Source: Tyzzerella sp. UBA1042 (GTDB lineage: Bacteria > Bacillota > Clostridia > Lachnospirales > Anaerotignaceae). From it: 8,392 nucleotides of DNA. Numbering within the stretch: position 1 is the first letter of the stretch; every line of letters begins with the position of its first letter. Below, in pieces: positions 1 to 5,301 of this stretch. The notes beneath the pieces were generated by a model, which was given only the letters and a program-made list of their open reading frames with translations, did not search any database and was not told the DNA's origin. Position numbers and translations under genes: made by a program. The stretch is from the NCBI GenBank assembly GCA_002316675.1, contig DCDZ01000006.1, forward strand, positions 126,567-134,958, read 5' to 3'.

Positions 1-14
1 AATTTTCCTGCCAT
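1..14 (-). CDS. 5' end of a further gene, cut off by the window edge
   Basis: Only the first codons are visible: ATG at 14-12, coding Met-Ala-Gly-Lys and then leaving the window. The start is supported by an AAAGGAG ribosome-binding site 8 nt upstream, the same spacing seen through the rest of the operon. It is the second gene after parA, separated from it by a 71-aa Cys-rich ORF. A ParB-like or other partition partner would fit the position, but this is inference from neighbourhood only; four residues identify nothing. Confidence 0.6.
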
Positions 15-30
15 GTGAAACGCTCCTTTC

Positions 31-45
31 TGTCCGAATCGGACA
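31..45. repeat. Perfect 7-bp inverted repeat, operator-like
   Basis: TGTCCGA-A-TCGGACA is a perfect dyad with a single central base. It lies in the 33-nt gap between the stop of the 71-aa gene and the ribosome-binding site of the next gene. A one-base centre suits a dimeric DNA-binding protein better than an RNA hairpin. It could be an operator or a partition site; no partner protein can be assigned. Confidence 0.45.
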
Positions 46-47
46 AG

Positions 48-263
48 TTATCGGTGAACCCCGATTCTTCCTTTTCCCTCAATCGGCCTGAACGCTTCCC
101 GGCAAAGGTCGGGTTCACCGCAACCGGGCCAAAGCCCGGCCCGGCAAAATCTCTTGTCCGTCACGTCGTCAACGTCCAGCATGTCACAAATCTCGCATTG
201 ATAGGCACGAATTTTCTTTTTGTCGTTTTTGCAGTATTTCGGGGCGGCGGCTTTCTCTTTCAC
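48..263 (-). CDS. 71-aa cysteine-rich small protein downstream of parA
   Basis: The family is not recognised. The product has six cysteines (11, 23, 26, 40, 48, 54), including a CEIC knuckle, after a Lys-rich N-terminus, which suggests a small metal-binding (probably zinc) protein. It starts at GTG 263 and overlaps the parA stop by GTGA, with a GGGGAGGGG ribosome-binding site 6 nt upstream, so it is translationally coupled to parA. The last third is rich in inverted repeats at the DNA level (52-61 with 111-120, and a CCGGGC/GCCCGG hairpin at 124-139). A double role as coding and cis-acting DNA is possible. The coding call rests on start signals, coupling and cysteine spacing. Confidence 0.6.
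   Translation of the reverse strand: MKEKAAAPKYCKNDKKKIRAYQCEICDMLDVDDVTDKRFCRAGLWPGCGEPDLCREAFRPIEGKGRIGVHR
52..120. repeat. 10-bp inverted repeat pair inside the 3' end of the 71-aa gene
   Basis: CGGTGAACCC at 52-61 is exactly matched by its reverse complement at 111-120, with 49 bp between. A second hairpin, CCGGGC-CAAA-GCCCGG, follows at 124-139, and an octamer CCGGCAAA is directly repeated at 99-106 and 141-148. There is no T-run on either side, so an intrinsic terminator is not supported. The clustering just downstream of parA makes a centromere-like or regulatory role conceivable; chance in GC-rich coding DNA is the alternative. Confidence 0.35.
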
Positions 264-1030
264 TGTTTACCCCTCCCCAAATACTCACGAACAAACGTGA
301 TATAGTCCATTGCGGCCCCGCTCCGGCGGCTGTATTCCACAATAGGGGTCTTTGCAAAAGTGCTTTCGGTGACTTTCTCCGAATAGCGAATGTGCGTTTC
401 AAATACAGGGTATTGCGGCTGGGATTTTAACCATTCTTCGCCCTGCCTGTCCGCGTCTGTCCGCTGAAAGCACGTTATCAGGCAACCCGCCAGCCGCAAG
501 CGCGGATTCAGGTCGTCCCGCGTGTTTTCGATCTGCTCTTTGAGTTCCAGCAACCCGTCAAAGGCGTATTCATCAATCTTGATAGGAATAACCACGTCAT
601 CGGACGCAACAAGCGCGTTGATTGTCGAAATGTTTATGTCCGGGGCGTTGTCAATAACGCAGTAATCATATTCACCCGCTACGGGGTCCAGCGCGGCCCG
701 TAGGCGCGTTTGTTGGGGCCGGGTGCTGTCCATCATCACTTCGAGATTCGCCCGAATCAGCGTCATATTAGCGGGCATTACGTCAATGTTTTCATAGCGG
801 GTTTTCTTTATGGCTTCGTGCGGGTCAATCCTGCGGGCCGTCAAAATGTCCGAAATGCTCTTTTCATCGTAAGAGTGAACCCCGAACGCCTTTGAAGTGT
901 TTCCCTGCTTGTCGTTGTCCACAAGTAGCACCCGCTTATTGTGGAAAACTGCGAGAACATGCGCCATGCTCCCGGCGGTCAGCGTCTTTGCAACGCCGCC
1001 TTTTAAGTTGATAATTGATATAGTTTTCAC
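260..1030 (-). CDS. parA: ParA-family partition ATPase
   Basis: A 256-aa P-loop ATPase of the ParA/MinD/Soj group, expected to bind the nucleoid as an ATP dimer and drive segregation of the element. The deviant Walker A motif KGGVAKTLT is at residues 10-18, with signature Lys10 and catalytic Lys15. The switch region LLVDNDKQGNTS is near residues 35-46 and Walker B is at CVIDNAPDI (Asp127). The Walker motif begins at residue 10, so there is no N-terminal HTH; this is the short ParA type that does not autoregulate through its own HTH. The start is GTG 1030, with AAAGGAGG 8 nt upstream. The usual D-x-P after Walker B reads D-N-A-P. No ParB is seen in the window; the gene two places downstream is cut off. 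Family assignment is secure, and the exact role as partition rather than another ParA-like function is likely. Confidence 0.95.
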   Translation of the reverse strand: MKTISIINLKGGVAKTLTAGSMAHVLAVFHNKRVLLVDNDKQGNTSKAFGVHSYDEKSISDILTARRIDPHEAIKKTRYENIDVMPANMTLIRANLEVMMDSTRPQQTRLRAALDPVAGEYDYCVIDNAPDINISTINALVASDDVVIPIKIDEYAFDGLLELKEQIENTRDDLNPRLRLAGCLITCFQRTDADRQGEEWLKSQPQYPVFETHIRYSEKVTESTFAKTPIVEYSRRSGAAMDYITFVREYLGRGKQ

Positions 1031-1055
1031 CGTGCAAACCTCCTTTGTTATTTGA

Positions 1056-1071
1056 CCCGCTCGGCGGCGGG
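1056..1071 (-). other. Small hairpin between the 74-aa gene and parA
   Basis: CCCGC and GCGGG form a 5-bp stem with a 6-nt loop directly after the TAG stop of the 74-aa gene, in the largest (41 nt) gap between genes. No T-run follows, so it is not a standard intrinsic terminator. It could slightly attenuate transcription or stabilise RNA ends, or be chance. Confidence 0.25.
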
Positions 1072-1296
1072 CTACTTCTGAACGAACCTCACCCGAACTT
1101 CTCTTGTCATTTCCTCCGGGAACTCAATAGGTGAGTAGGCCCCGGAATGGTCCAATTCAAAGCGGAATTCAACCTTTCCCGCTCGGACGTAATGAACGCA
1201 AGCAATGTCCGTGATTGTATGTACGCGGCCTTTCGTGTCGCGCAACTGGTCGCCGATCTCCACCGGGCAAAAAGCATTAAACTTTGTCAAATTCAT
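1072..1296 (-). CDS. Hypothetical 74-aa protein
   Basis: Not recognised. It starts at ATG 1296 with a TAGGAGG ribosome-binding site 8 nt upstream, which overlaps the stop of the preceding gene. The sequence looks like a small beta-rich domain: an EIGDQLRDTKGRVHTI segment resembles the start of SH3-like or KOW-like barrels often seen in short phage proteins, followed by alternating charged and hydrophobic residues. There is one pair of cysteines (10 and 33) but no CxxC. It sits just upstream of parA, separated by 41 nt that hold a small hairpin. Being real is likely from start signals and operon spacing; any function is unknown. Confidence 0.7.
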   Translation of the reverse strand: MNLTKFNAFCPVEIGDQLRDTKGRVHTITDIACVHYVRAGKVEFRFELDHSGAYSPIEFPEEMTREVRVRFVQK

Positions 1297-1308
1297 TTTC
1301 GTTTCCTC

Positions 1309-1593
1309 CTAATCCGCTTTGTCGTTCAGTAAATCGGAATCCGTGTAATTATCAAGCCGCTTACTGTATTTTGGCTTCTGATCTGTTATCCCCGTGTATG
1401 TTTCATACGGGTTAGGTAGCCCATGCGCTTTTGCGCATTTTGAGCAAATCACAAAGCTTCTTGCTTTGCTTACTGTGCCGAAAGGCTCATTGTCCCCGTG
1501 GTATCTTGCATAGTTTTGAAATGGCGTTAGGGTAAGAAGCGTCGCGGTTCTGTCGCAATCGCTCCCGCAAAAATCACATATGGCATGAATCAC
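1309..1593 (-). CDS. 94-aa zinc-ribbon-like small protein
   Basis: The product has a CDFC knuckle (Cys6, Cys9) with an extra Cys13, and a second knuckle CSKC (Cys50, Cys53), the spacing of a treble-clef or zinc-ribbon fold in which four cysteines hold one zinc. The last 40 residues are polar and probably flexible. The start is GTG 1593, giving an excellent GGAGG site 8 nt upstream; this site overlaps the last codons of the 47-aa gene. No enzymatic motif is seen. Similar small Cys4 proteins are common in phage and plasmid early regions, usually with unknown function; DNA, RNA or protein binding is a guess. Confidence 0.75.
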   Translation of the reverse strand: MIHAICDFCGSDCDRTATLLTLTPFQNYARYHGDNEPFGTVSKARSFVICSKCAKAHGLPNPYETYTGITDQKPKYSKRLDNYTDSDLLNDKAD

Positions 1594-1595
1594 CG

Positions 1596-1739
1596 TTACA
1601 ACCTCCGTTCTAATAATTCTGTCAGGCGGTCAAGCGTCCAAATCGCCGCGGCGTAAATTGCTTTGAATGGCTGTGTTTCCAGTAAAGCCGCCTTGAATTC
1701 TTCTATGGCTTTGTCCAGTTCGTCCCGCTCGTTTCTCAT
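1596..1739 (-). CDS. 47-aa small helical protein
   Basis: A short ORF found by reading the space between longer genes. ATG 1739 overlaps the TGA of the 93-aa gene as ATGA, and the following gene's ribosome-binding site lies in its last codons. The product begins MRNERDELDKAIEEFKAALL and continues with alternating acidic, basic and hydrophobic residues to an ERRL end, so it should be almost wholly alpha-helical, perhaps a coiled-coil dimer or a small adaptor. No family is recognised. The tight coupling on both sides, and the absence of any other reading for this stretch, support it as a real gene. Confidence 0.65.
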   Translation of the reverse strand: MRNERDELDKAIEEFKAALLETQPFKAIYAAAIWTLDRLTELLERRL

Positions 1740-2017
1740 AGGCCATTCAGAACCGCCGCGCGTAATGCGTCGCGTTCATCTTCGGAAAGTTCGGTTCCGT
1801 CCTCCATGTTCCATTTCAGAAGCAACAGCCAGTAAAAGGGAAGCCGTTGTTCCGGGGTAAGTTCTTCCCAGCATTTTTGGCAAAGAGGGAACGCGCCCTC
1901 ATGTTCATTGAAAGGGGTGGCGTGTGGCTTTACAAATTTCCATGTCGTCTTGCAATGCAGACACGCGCTTAAATGTTGGGTTATCTTTTGGCTTATAGGG
2001 CCTATCCGAATGTTCGT
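1736..2017 (-). CDS. 93-aa double-CxxC (zinc-binding) protein with a probable ACG start
   Basis: This frame has no ATG, GTG or TTG before residue 71, yet it reads as a convincing protein. A CLHC knuckle (Cys19, Cys22) is followed by TTWKFVKPH, then CQKCWEELTPEQRLPFYW (Cys46, Cys49), and an acidic helical tail. The pattern resembles short zinc-binding proteins of Firmicutes phages (recalled, not searched). The best start is ACG at 2017-2015, placed 8 nt after a GAGGGG site that overlaps the previous gene's TAA, matching the spacing of all its neighbours. An ATT at 2011 is the other option. The end, TGA at 1738-1736, overlaps the next ATG. ACG may be a true rare start, a mutated ATG that silences the gene, or a sequence error. 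The coding frame is likely, the start uncertain. Confidence 0.65.
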   Translation of the reverse strand, partial: TNIRIGPISQKITQHLSACLHCKTTWKFVKPHATPFNEHEGAFPLCQKCWEELTPEQRLPFYWLLLLKWNMEDGTELSEDERDALRAAVLNGL

Positions 2018-2022
2018 AGGTG

Positions 2023-2253
2023 TTACCCCTCTTTCCGAAAAACTGTGATAACCGTAACCGCTCCGTTCAACGTGAATTCCGTTTTCCCCATTCCCATACC
2101 CCGTGGTGTCGGCAATGTTACTTTTACATCAACGTCAAACCCCGCCGCGGTCAGCCCGTCAATTGCGGCGTGGGCCGCTTCATAATCCCTAACGCTGAAC
2201 TTGTCCACCAGTCGGCGCACCGTCCCGCGTATTTGTTCATTGCTGTTCTGCAT
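2023..2253 (-). CDS. Hypothetical 76-aa protein
   Basis: Not recognised. The frame is open from ATG 2277, but that ATG overlaps the previous gene and has no ribosome-binding site. ATG 2253 has AAAGGAG 8 nt upstream and is preferred, giving 76 residues. The N-terminal half (to about residue 38) is polar and helical, and the second half, VDVKVTLPTPRGMGMGKTEF to VITVFRKEG, looks like a small beta-sheet. There are no cysteines, unlike many neighbours, and no membrane segment. It follows the PD-(D/E)XK nuclease-like gene by 14 nt and precedes the ACG-start zinc protein by 5 nt. Confidence 0.7.
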   Translation of the reverse strand: MQNSNEQIRGTVRRLVDKFSVRDYEAAHAAIDGLTAAGFDVDVKVTLPTPRGMGMGKTEFTLNGAVTVITVFRKEG

Positions 2254-2267
2254 TTTCAAAACTCCTT

Positions 2268-2822
2268 TCAAACCCATTTTTTTAAAGCGTCATAGAGCAT
2301 GTACGCCAATTCCTCATAGCTGATTTCCCGATGTTCGCTTTCCCGCTTTACGATCATGTGCTGGCTTTTCGGGTAAAACACTATAATCCCGATTCCCGGC
2401 GGTGTCAGACTTTCGATCTTGTTGTAAATCTCAACCGGGACGGCATAATAATTTCGGTTGCCGTGGAAGTTGTGTCCATTCTCACTTTTGAAGTCAGAAA
2501 CGGTTATTTTTACTTCAAAACATGTTGTTAGTATCCCTAATTCATAAACGTGCTTGTGATATATGCACCCGCGGCACTCTTCACATGGGAATGCTTTTCC
2601 GGGGATTTTGCAAGGTTGCGACGGGATATACTGCGTTGACGGCTGTTCACGGGAACAATAGCTTTTATTGGTCGCTATGTAATCTTCAAAGCGGATAACA
2701 TCGACAAACCCGGTTTCGGTTCTCACTTCCTCCGCCCAGCGAATGGTCCGCATACTGCTATTCATGGCGGGGCGGAAGTAGTGAAGCCGCTTTTTGATTG
2801 CTTTTGTCAGTTCCGTTTCCAT
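2268..2822 (-). CDS. PD-(D/E)XK nuclease-like protein, MmcB-like, with a Cys cluster
   Basis: The 184-aa product carries the layout of the PD-(D/E)XK nuclease fold. A first helix has RWAEEV (Glu31/32), then GFVDVIRF (Asp41), FEVKIT (Glu103 and Lys105), a conserved-looking SDF, NYYAVPVEI, and a GIGIIVFY strand. The EVKIxxSDF...YYAVP run resembles the MmcB family, proteins tied to DNA damage repair. Between Asp41 and the E-x-K motif lies an unusual insertion with cysteines 71, 80, 83 and 86 (C-x8-C-x2-C-x2-C), plus Cys56 and Cys101. It may hold zinc or an iron-sulfur cluster as in some Cas4- and AddB-type nucleases. The gene starts at ATG 2822, 4 nt after the previous stop. The nuclease fold is likely; activity and substrate are inference. 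Confidence 0.65.
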   Translation of the reverse strand: METELTKAIKKRLHYFRPAMNSSMRTIRWAEEVRTETGFVDVIRFEDYIATNKSYCSREQPSTQYIPSQPCKIPGKAFPCEECRGCIYHKHVYELGILTTCFEVKITVSDFKSENGHNFHGNRNYYAVPVEIYNKIESLTPPGIGIIVFYPKSQHMIVKRESEHREISYEELAYMLYDALKKWV

Positions 2823-2826
2823 GCCG

Positions 2827-3195
2827 TCACCCTTGCACGATGACTTCGACTTGATCGCTTTTCAGGCAAAATTGCACGTCCCGCGAATATTCGCCGCTGT
2901 CATAATCCCGGTCAAAATCTTCCCGCTGATTGATGTAACACCCAACTTCCGAATCTTGTTCCATGAGGTAAGAAACTTCCTTGTCCCGCTCATGGTCTTT
3001 TAACCCGATAAAGATATATTCGCCTTGCTCAAAGAACGACGGAACCAGCAAAGCTTCTTGATTGTCCAGCATGGAATATACCTTTTCCCAATTCTGCGCG
3101 TCACTTTCCGGGGCTTCGGGCCACATGGTTTTAAGCCGCTCCGCTGTCAGCCCGCCTGTATGCAAAATTCCCTGAACTAATGTGAATCCCTCCAT
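2827..3195 (-). CDS. Hypothetical acidic 122-aa protein
   Basis: Not recognised. ATG 3195 has a strong AAGGAGG site 8 nt upstream. The first half carries a predicted helical stretch around residues 17-46 (LTAERLKTMWPEAPES onward), then LLVPSFFEQGEYIFIGLK, which looks like beta strands. The second half is strongly acidic with many Asp, Glu and Tyr residues (REDFDRDYDSGEYSRD). The two cysteines (85 and 109) do not form a knuckle. There is no membrane segment or signal peptide. The high negative charge and small size recall DNA-mimic or inhibitor proteins of mobile elements, but nothing specific supports that. It is followed after 4 nt by the nuclease-like gene. Confidence 0.7.
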   Translation of the reverse strand: MEGFTLVQGILHTGGLTAERLKTMWPEAPESDAQNWEKVYSMLDNQEALLVPSFFEQGEYIFIGLKDHERDKEVSYLMEQDSEVGCYINQREDFDRDYDSGEYSRDVQFCLKSDQVEVIVQG

Positions 3196-3208
3196 AGCTG
3201 AAACCTCC

Positions 3209-3673
3209 TTACTTCCTGCGCCGCTTTTTCTTTTTCTGCTTCGGCGACGGAGTAGGGCGGGGTGGCTCCGGCGGAATCACTTCTTCGGAAATCACTTCGA
3301 TTTCCTCAACGTCCACCGGGTCAAAGCAGAGGACGCAACCGGGGTCGTATGTCTGCGCTTTCCAATCGGCCTTGAACGCTTCGGGTTTGTCTTTGTACCG
3401 CGGAACCGGGTGAACCTGTTCGGAATAATAAATTGCCATCATAATGCGTTCGTCGTCCGCCGCGTCCCAATTGTGCATATGGTAGCTTTCGTGGTTGTCA
3501 TAAGCCCATTGCGAAAGAAGCAGGGTCACGCCGTCGAATTGTTCGTTTGCCCGCTGTATGTTCTCGAAATCGCGGTATGTCAAACCTTGCCCCTTGTACT
3601 GCTCCCGGATTGCTTCAATACTCTTTCCACCTGTTTTCAGGCGGCACTTGATAATTTTAGGTTGATAGGTCAT
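3209..3673 (-). CDS. Hypothetical 154-aa protein with a basic C-terminal tail
   Basis: Not recognised. ATG 3673 overlaps the TGA of the ASCH-domain gene (ATGA), so the two are translationally coupled. The first 120 residues look like a compact alpha/beta domain with a His-rich patch (HESYHMHNWD, residues 61-70) and a CVLC pair (113 and 116). They are followed by an acidic stretch, a Pro-rich linker (PPEPPRPTPSP), and a tail of almost only Lys and Arg, KQKKKKRRRK. Such a tail would bind nucleic acid or acidic partners. The His patch and CVLC could bind metal. The arrangement of domain, flexible linker and polybasic tail suggests a DNA- or RNA-associated protein, with no known activity. Confidence 0.7.
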   Translation of the reverse strand: MTYQPKIIKCRLKTGGKSIEAIREQYKGQGLTYRDFENIQRANEQFDGVTLLLSQWAYDNHESYHMHNWDAADDERIMMAIYYSEQVHPVPRYKDKPEAFKADWKAQTYDPGCVLCFDPVDVEEIEVISEEVIPPEPPRPTPSPKQKKKKRRRK

Positions 3674-4515
3674 GTATTTTCACTCTCTTTCCCGAAATCA
3701 ACGGTGATTTCGATATGTTCAGCCGCTTTTCTCGGAATGAATGCCGTTTCCGTTCCGATCTTTACCGTTCCCGGCGCACCTTGTCGGGGTGGCCCGCTAT
3801 ACGTCACCGTCCCGATCAATTCGCCGTATTGGTATACGCGGTACGTCCCTCGGTCGCTGATCTCCTGAAACGCTCCGGGTATCAATGGGAGAATGTCAAG
3901 CGAAATATCGCCCAGCGTTATGTCTTGTTCAGTTGGCCCGATCATAATTTCTTGCGCCCGGTTTAGTTCATTCAGGAAAACCGCCGCTTCTGCTTGCAGT
4001 ATATTTGCTGGTGGGAACGCACTTCCCGGCGTAACTCCATTAAAAAAATTAAGTCCTAATTGATAGGTCGCCTTTTTTATGCGACTTTTGCAAGCTTCGA
4101 TTTCGTCCCATTCCCACCAGCCTTGTTGACCGCGGGCCGGGAATGGTTCATCAAACATGACTGGGTTTTTGAGGACCCAAGCGAACCGCCCCGGCGAATA
4201 GTCGCCCAGCAACCGCTCCCGCTCGGTCAGCGTGTTCACAACCTCTTCAACCGGAATACAATTGACAATTTCAACGGTTCCGACGATTCCGCCGCGGCAT
4301 AGAACATTGTCAATGAAAGGCGGCTGGTGGAGCATTGCAATAATCTTTTCCCGTTCCGCTTCGGTGAAGCTTTTCAAGGCCCCGTCCATTTCTTTCATTC
4401 CTGCGTGAACCGCTACGCGGCCCCGAATATTCGTCCGGCGGGAACGGGTTTCGTGGGGTTTTATGCCCGCTACAATGGAGAATGCAAAGGGCTGGTATAC
4501 TGAAAATGCTTTCAT
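3670..4515 (-). CDS. ASCH-domain protein with an unknown C-terminal half
   Basis: The 281-aa product begins with an ASCH (PUA-like) domain at about residues 1-137. SVYQPFAFSIVAGIKPHETRS is followed by RGRVAVHAG, then GIVGTVEIVNC and FAWVLKNPVMFDEPFPARGQQGWWEWD, the usual strand order and the Pro-x-Arg-Gly end of the family. ASCH domains bind RNA or modified nucleotides and are common in phages; some hydrolyse modified nucleosides. Residues 150-281 form a second part I do not recognise, with a beta-rich end (TYRVYQYGELIGTVTYSGPP). ATG 4515 overlaps the previous stop (ATGA) and the ribosome-binding site is weak, so translation probably depends on coupling. The ASCH call is good; the fused half is unexplained. 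Confidence 0.8.
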   Translation of the reverse strand: MKAFSVYQPFAFSIVAGIKPHETRSRRTNIRGRVAVHAGMKEMDGALKSFTEAEREKIIAMLHQPPFIDNVLCRGGIVGTVEIVNCIPVEEVVNTLTERERLLGDYSPGRFAWVLKNPVMFDEPFPARGQQGWWEWDEIEACKSRIKKATYQLGLNFFNGVTPGSAFPPANILQAEAAVFLNELNRAQEIMIGPTEQDITLGDISLDILPLIPGAFQEISDRGTYRVYQYGELIGTVTYSGPPRQGAPGTVKIGTETAFIPRKAAEHIEITVDFGKESENT

Positions 4516-4760
4516 GCGTCGTCACCGCCTTTCTTCACTTCAACCGTTCCGTTGCAAAATGGTCCTAATTGGTCTTTTTCTGCCGCCCGCGCTTTTGCTC
4601 TCAACAGTTCGGCATATGCCTTTTCGCGGTCAATGACTTCCGCGGGCCGCTTCTTGATTGCGGTCACAATGCCTTGCACCATTTCGCCGATTGTCGCAAC
4701 CAGAATCACGAACCCGGCCCAAATCCAGAAGCTTGAAAAAATGAATCTCATAAATTCCAC
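4512..4760 (-). CDS. 82-aa single-pass membrane protein
   Basis: One strongly hydrophobic helix (about residues 5-30, FIFSSFWIWAGFVILVATIG) is followed by a charged, helical, Lys/Glu-rich tail with a single cysteine (69). The frame also offers TTG at 4766, but that would leave only 2 nt after the AAGGAGG site. GTG 4760 lies exactly 8 nt after it and is chosen; ATG 4751 would be too far. There is no positive cluster before the helix, so the orientation is probably N-out with a cytoplasmic tail. It lies 2 nt after the zinc-ribbon gene and overlaps the ASCH gene. A short anchored protein of unknown role; holin-like or membrane-tether functions are only possibilities. Confidence 0.75.
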   Translation of the reverse strand: MEFMRFIFSSFWIWAGFVILVATIGEMVQGIVTAIKKRPAEVIDREKAYAELLRAKARAAEKDQLGPFCNGTVEVKKGGDDA

Positions 4761-4762
4761 CG

Positions 4763-4990
4763 TCAATTCCTCCTTTCCAGTCTGTCAGCAATGTTCAAAA
4801 TGCCTGTCATGGCTTCTTTTATGTTTGCGTCGGTGTCCGCTGTGACGGAAAGCACCCGCGCAATGTCCCGTAATTCCTCCGCCGCTTTTACTTCCTCCGG
4901 GGACGCGCCCGCCGCTTTCATGCAAGCCGGGCAAATCGGCAACCCCTCCGCGGTCGGTTCTCCGCACCGCTCACACTTTTTGAGTGTCAC
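4763..4990 (-). CDS. 75-aa zinc-ribbon protein
   Basis: The open frame extends further upstream, but those codons overlap the membrane protein gene and lack start signals. GTG 4990, 8 nt after AAAGGGGG, gives a clean 75-aa protein. It opens with a classical zinc ribbon, CERC (Cys6, Cys9) and CPAC (Cys20, Cys23), separated by ten residues. From about residue 30 the rest is one or two amphipathic helices (SPEEVKAAEELRDIARVL and on to NIADRLERRN) likely to oligomerise. A ribbon plus coiled coil suggests a scaffold or nucleic-acid-binding adaptor. It is sandwiched between two small membrane proteins (14 nt and 2 nt gaps), hinting at a joint function. Confidence 0.75.
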   Translation of the reverse strand: MTLKKCERCGEPTAEGLPICPACMKAAGASPEEVKAAEELRDIARVLSVTADTDANIKEAMTGILNIADRLERRN

Positions 4991-5004
4991 CGCCGCCGCC
5001 CCCT

Positions 5005-5301
5005 TTACACCGGATACCCGAACATGACAAGCGTTCCGGTCATCAGTGCGCCGATCAAGAACACAAGCCACACAATCATAGCGACAAGAAGCACGTTTTC
5101 CGCCCAGCCCGCTATGCGCAAGGCCCATTTTGCCGCCGTGAGCGGCCCACGTCGCCGCTGTGCGGCTTTCTTTGCTTGCTGGTCGTCCCTGTTCAGGTCG
5201 TACTTGTTCGCCTTTTCAGCCGCCGCCAGCTTCGGCGTGTAGCCTTTGTGAATGGTGAAGATCACCCAATACACGATGACCACTATTGTTCCGATAGTCA
5301 T
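5005..5301 (-). CDS. 98-aa two-helix membrane protein
   Basis: ATG 5301 overlaps the stop of the 39-aa gene (ATGA), and a GGAGG site lies 7 nt upstream; in-frame upstream codons to 5343 are rejected because they lack such a site. Helix 1 spans about residues 2-17 (TIGTIVVIVYWVIFTI) and helix 2 about 68-94 (ENVLLVAMIVWLVFLIGALM). Between them is a positively charged loop with KANKYDLNRDDQQAKKAAQRRR, so the loop should be cytoplasmic and both ends outside. No family is recognised. Size and topology would fit a holin-like, immunity or membrane-anchor protein of a mobile element. The next gene, a zinc ribbon, begins 14 nt later. Confidence 0.75.
   Translation of the reverse strand: MTIGTIVVIVYWVIFTIHKGYTPKLAAAEKANKYDLNRDDQQAKKAAQRRRGPLTAAKWALRIAGWAENVLLVAMIVWLVFLIGALMTGTLVMFGYPV

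Noticed and set aside
12..23. GTTTCAC half-site resembling the chromosomal parS sequence at the start of the edge gene
   Set aside because: Only one arm matches; the other half of the parS palindrome is absent, and the bases are explained by the start region of the truncated gene.
124..139. GC-rich hairpin as an intrinsic terminator after parA
   Set aside because: No T-run follows on either strand, and it lies well inside the 71-aa coding frame.
1736..2066. Frameshifted gene reading TYEHSDRPYKPKDNPTFKR into the CLHC frame
   Set aside because: The adjacent frame upstream of the knuckle looks coding-like and a +1 shift would join them, but it also has no start codon, whereas the ACG start needs no frameshift and has an ideal ribosome-binding site.
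3182..3868. Long + strand ORF of 228 aa
   Set aside because: It lies opposite two minus-strand genes with good start signals, and its translation is a Phe/Leu/Val/Arg-rich shadow without domain features.
4310..4525. Minus-strand 71-aa ORF inside the ASCH gene
   Set aside because: An alternate-frame shadow of a recognised domain; its composition is not protein-like.
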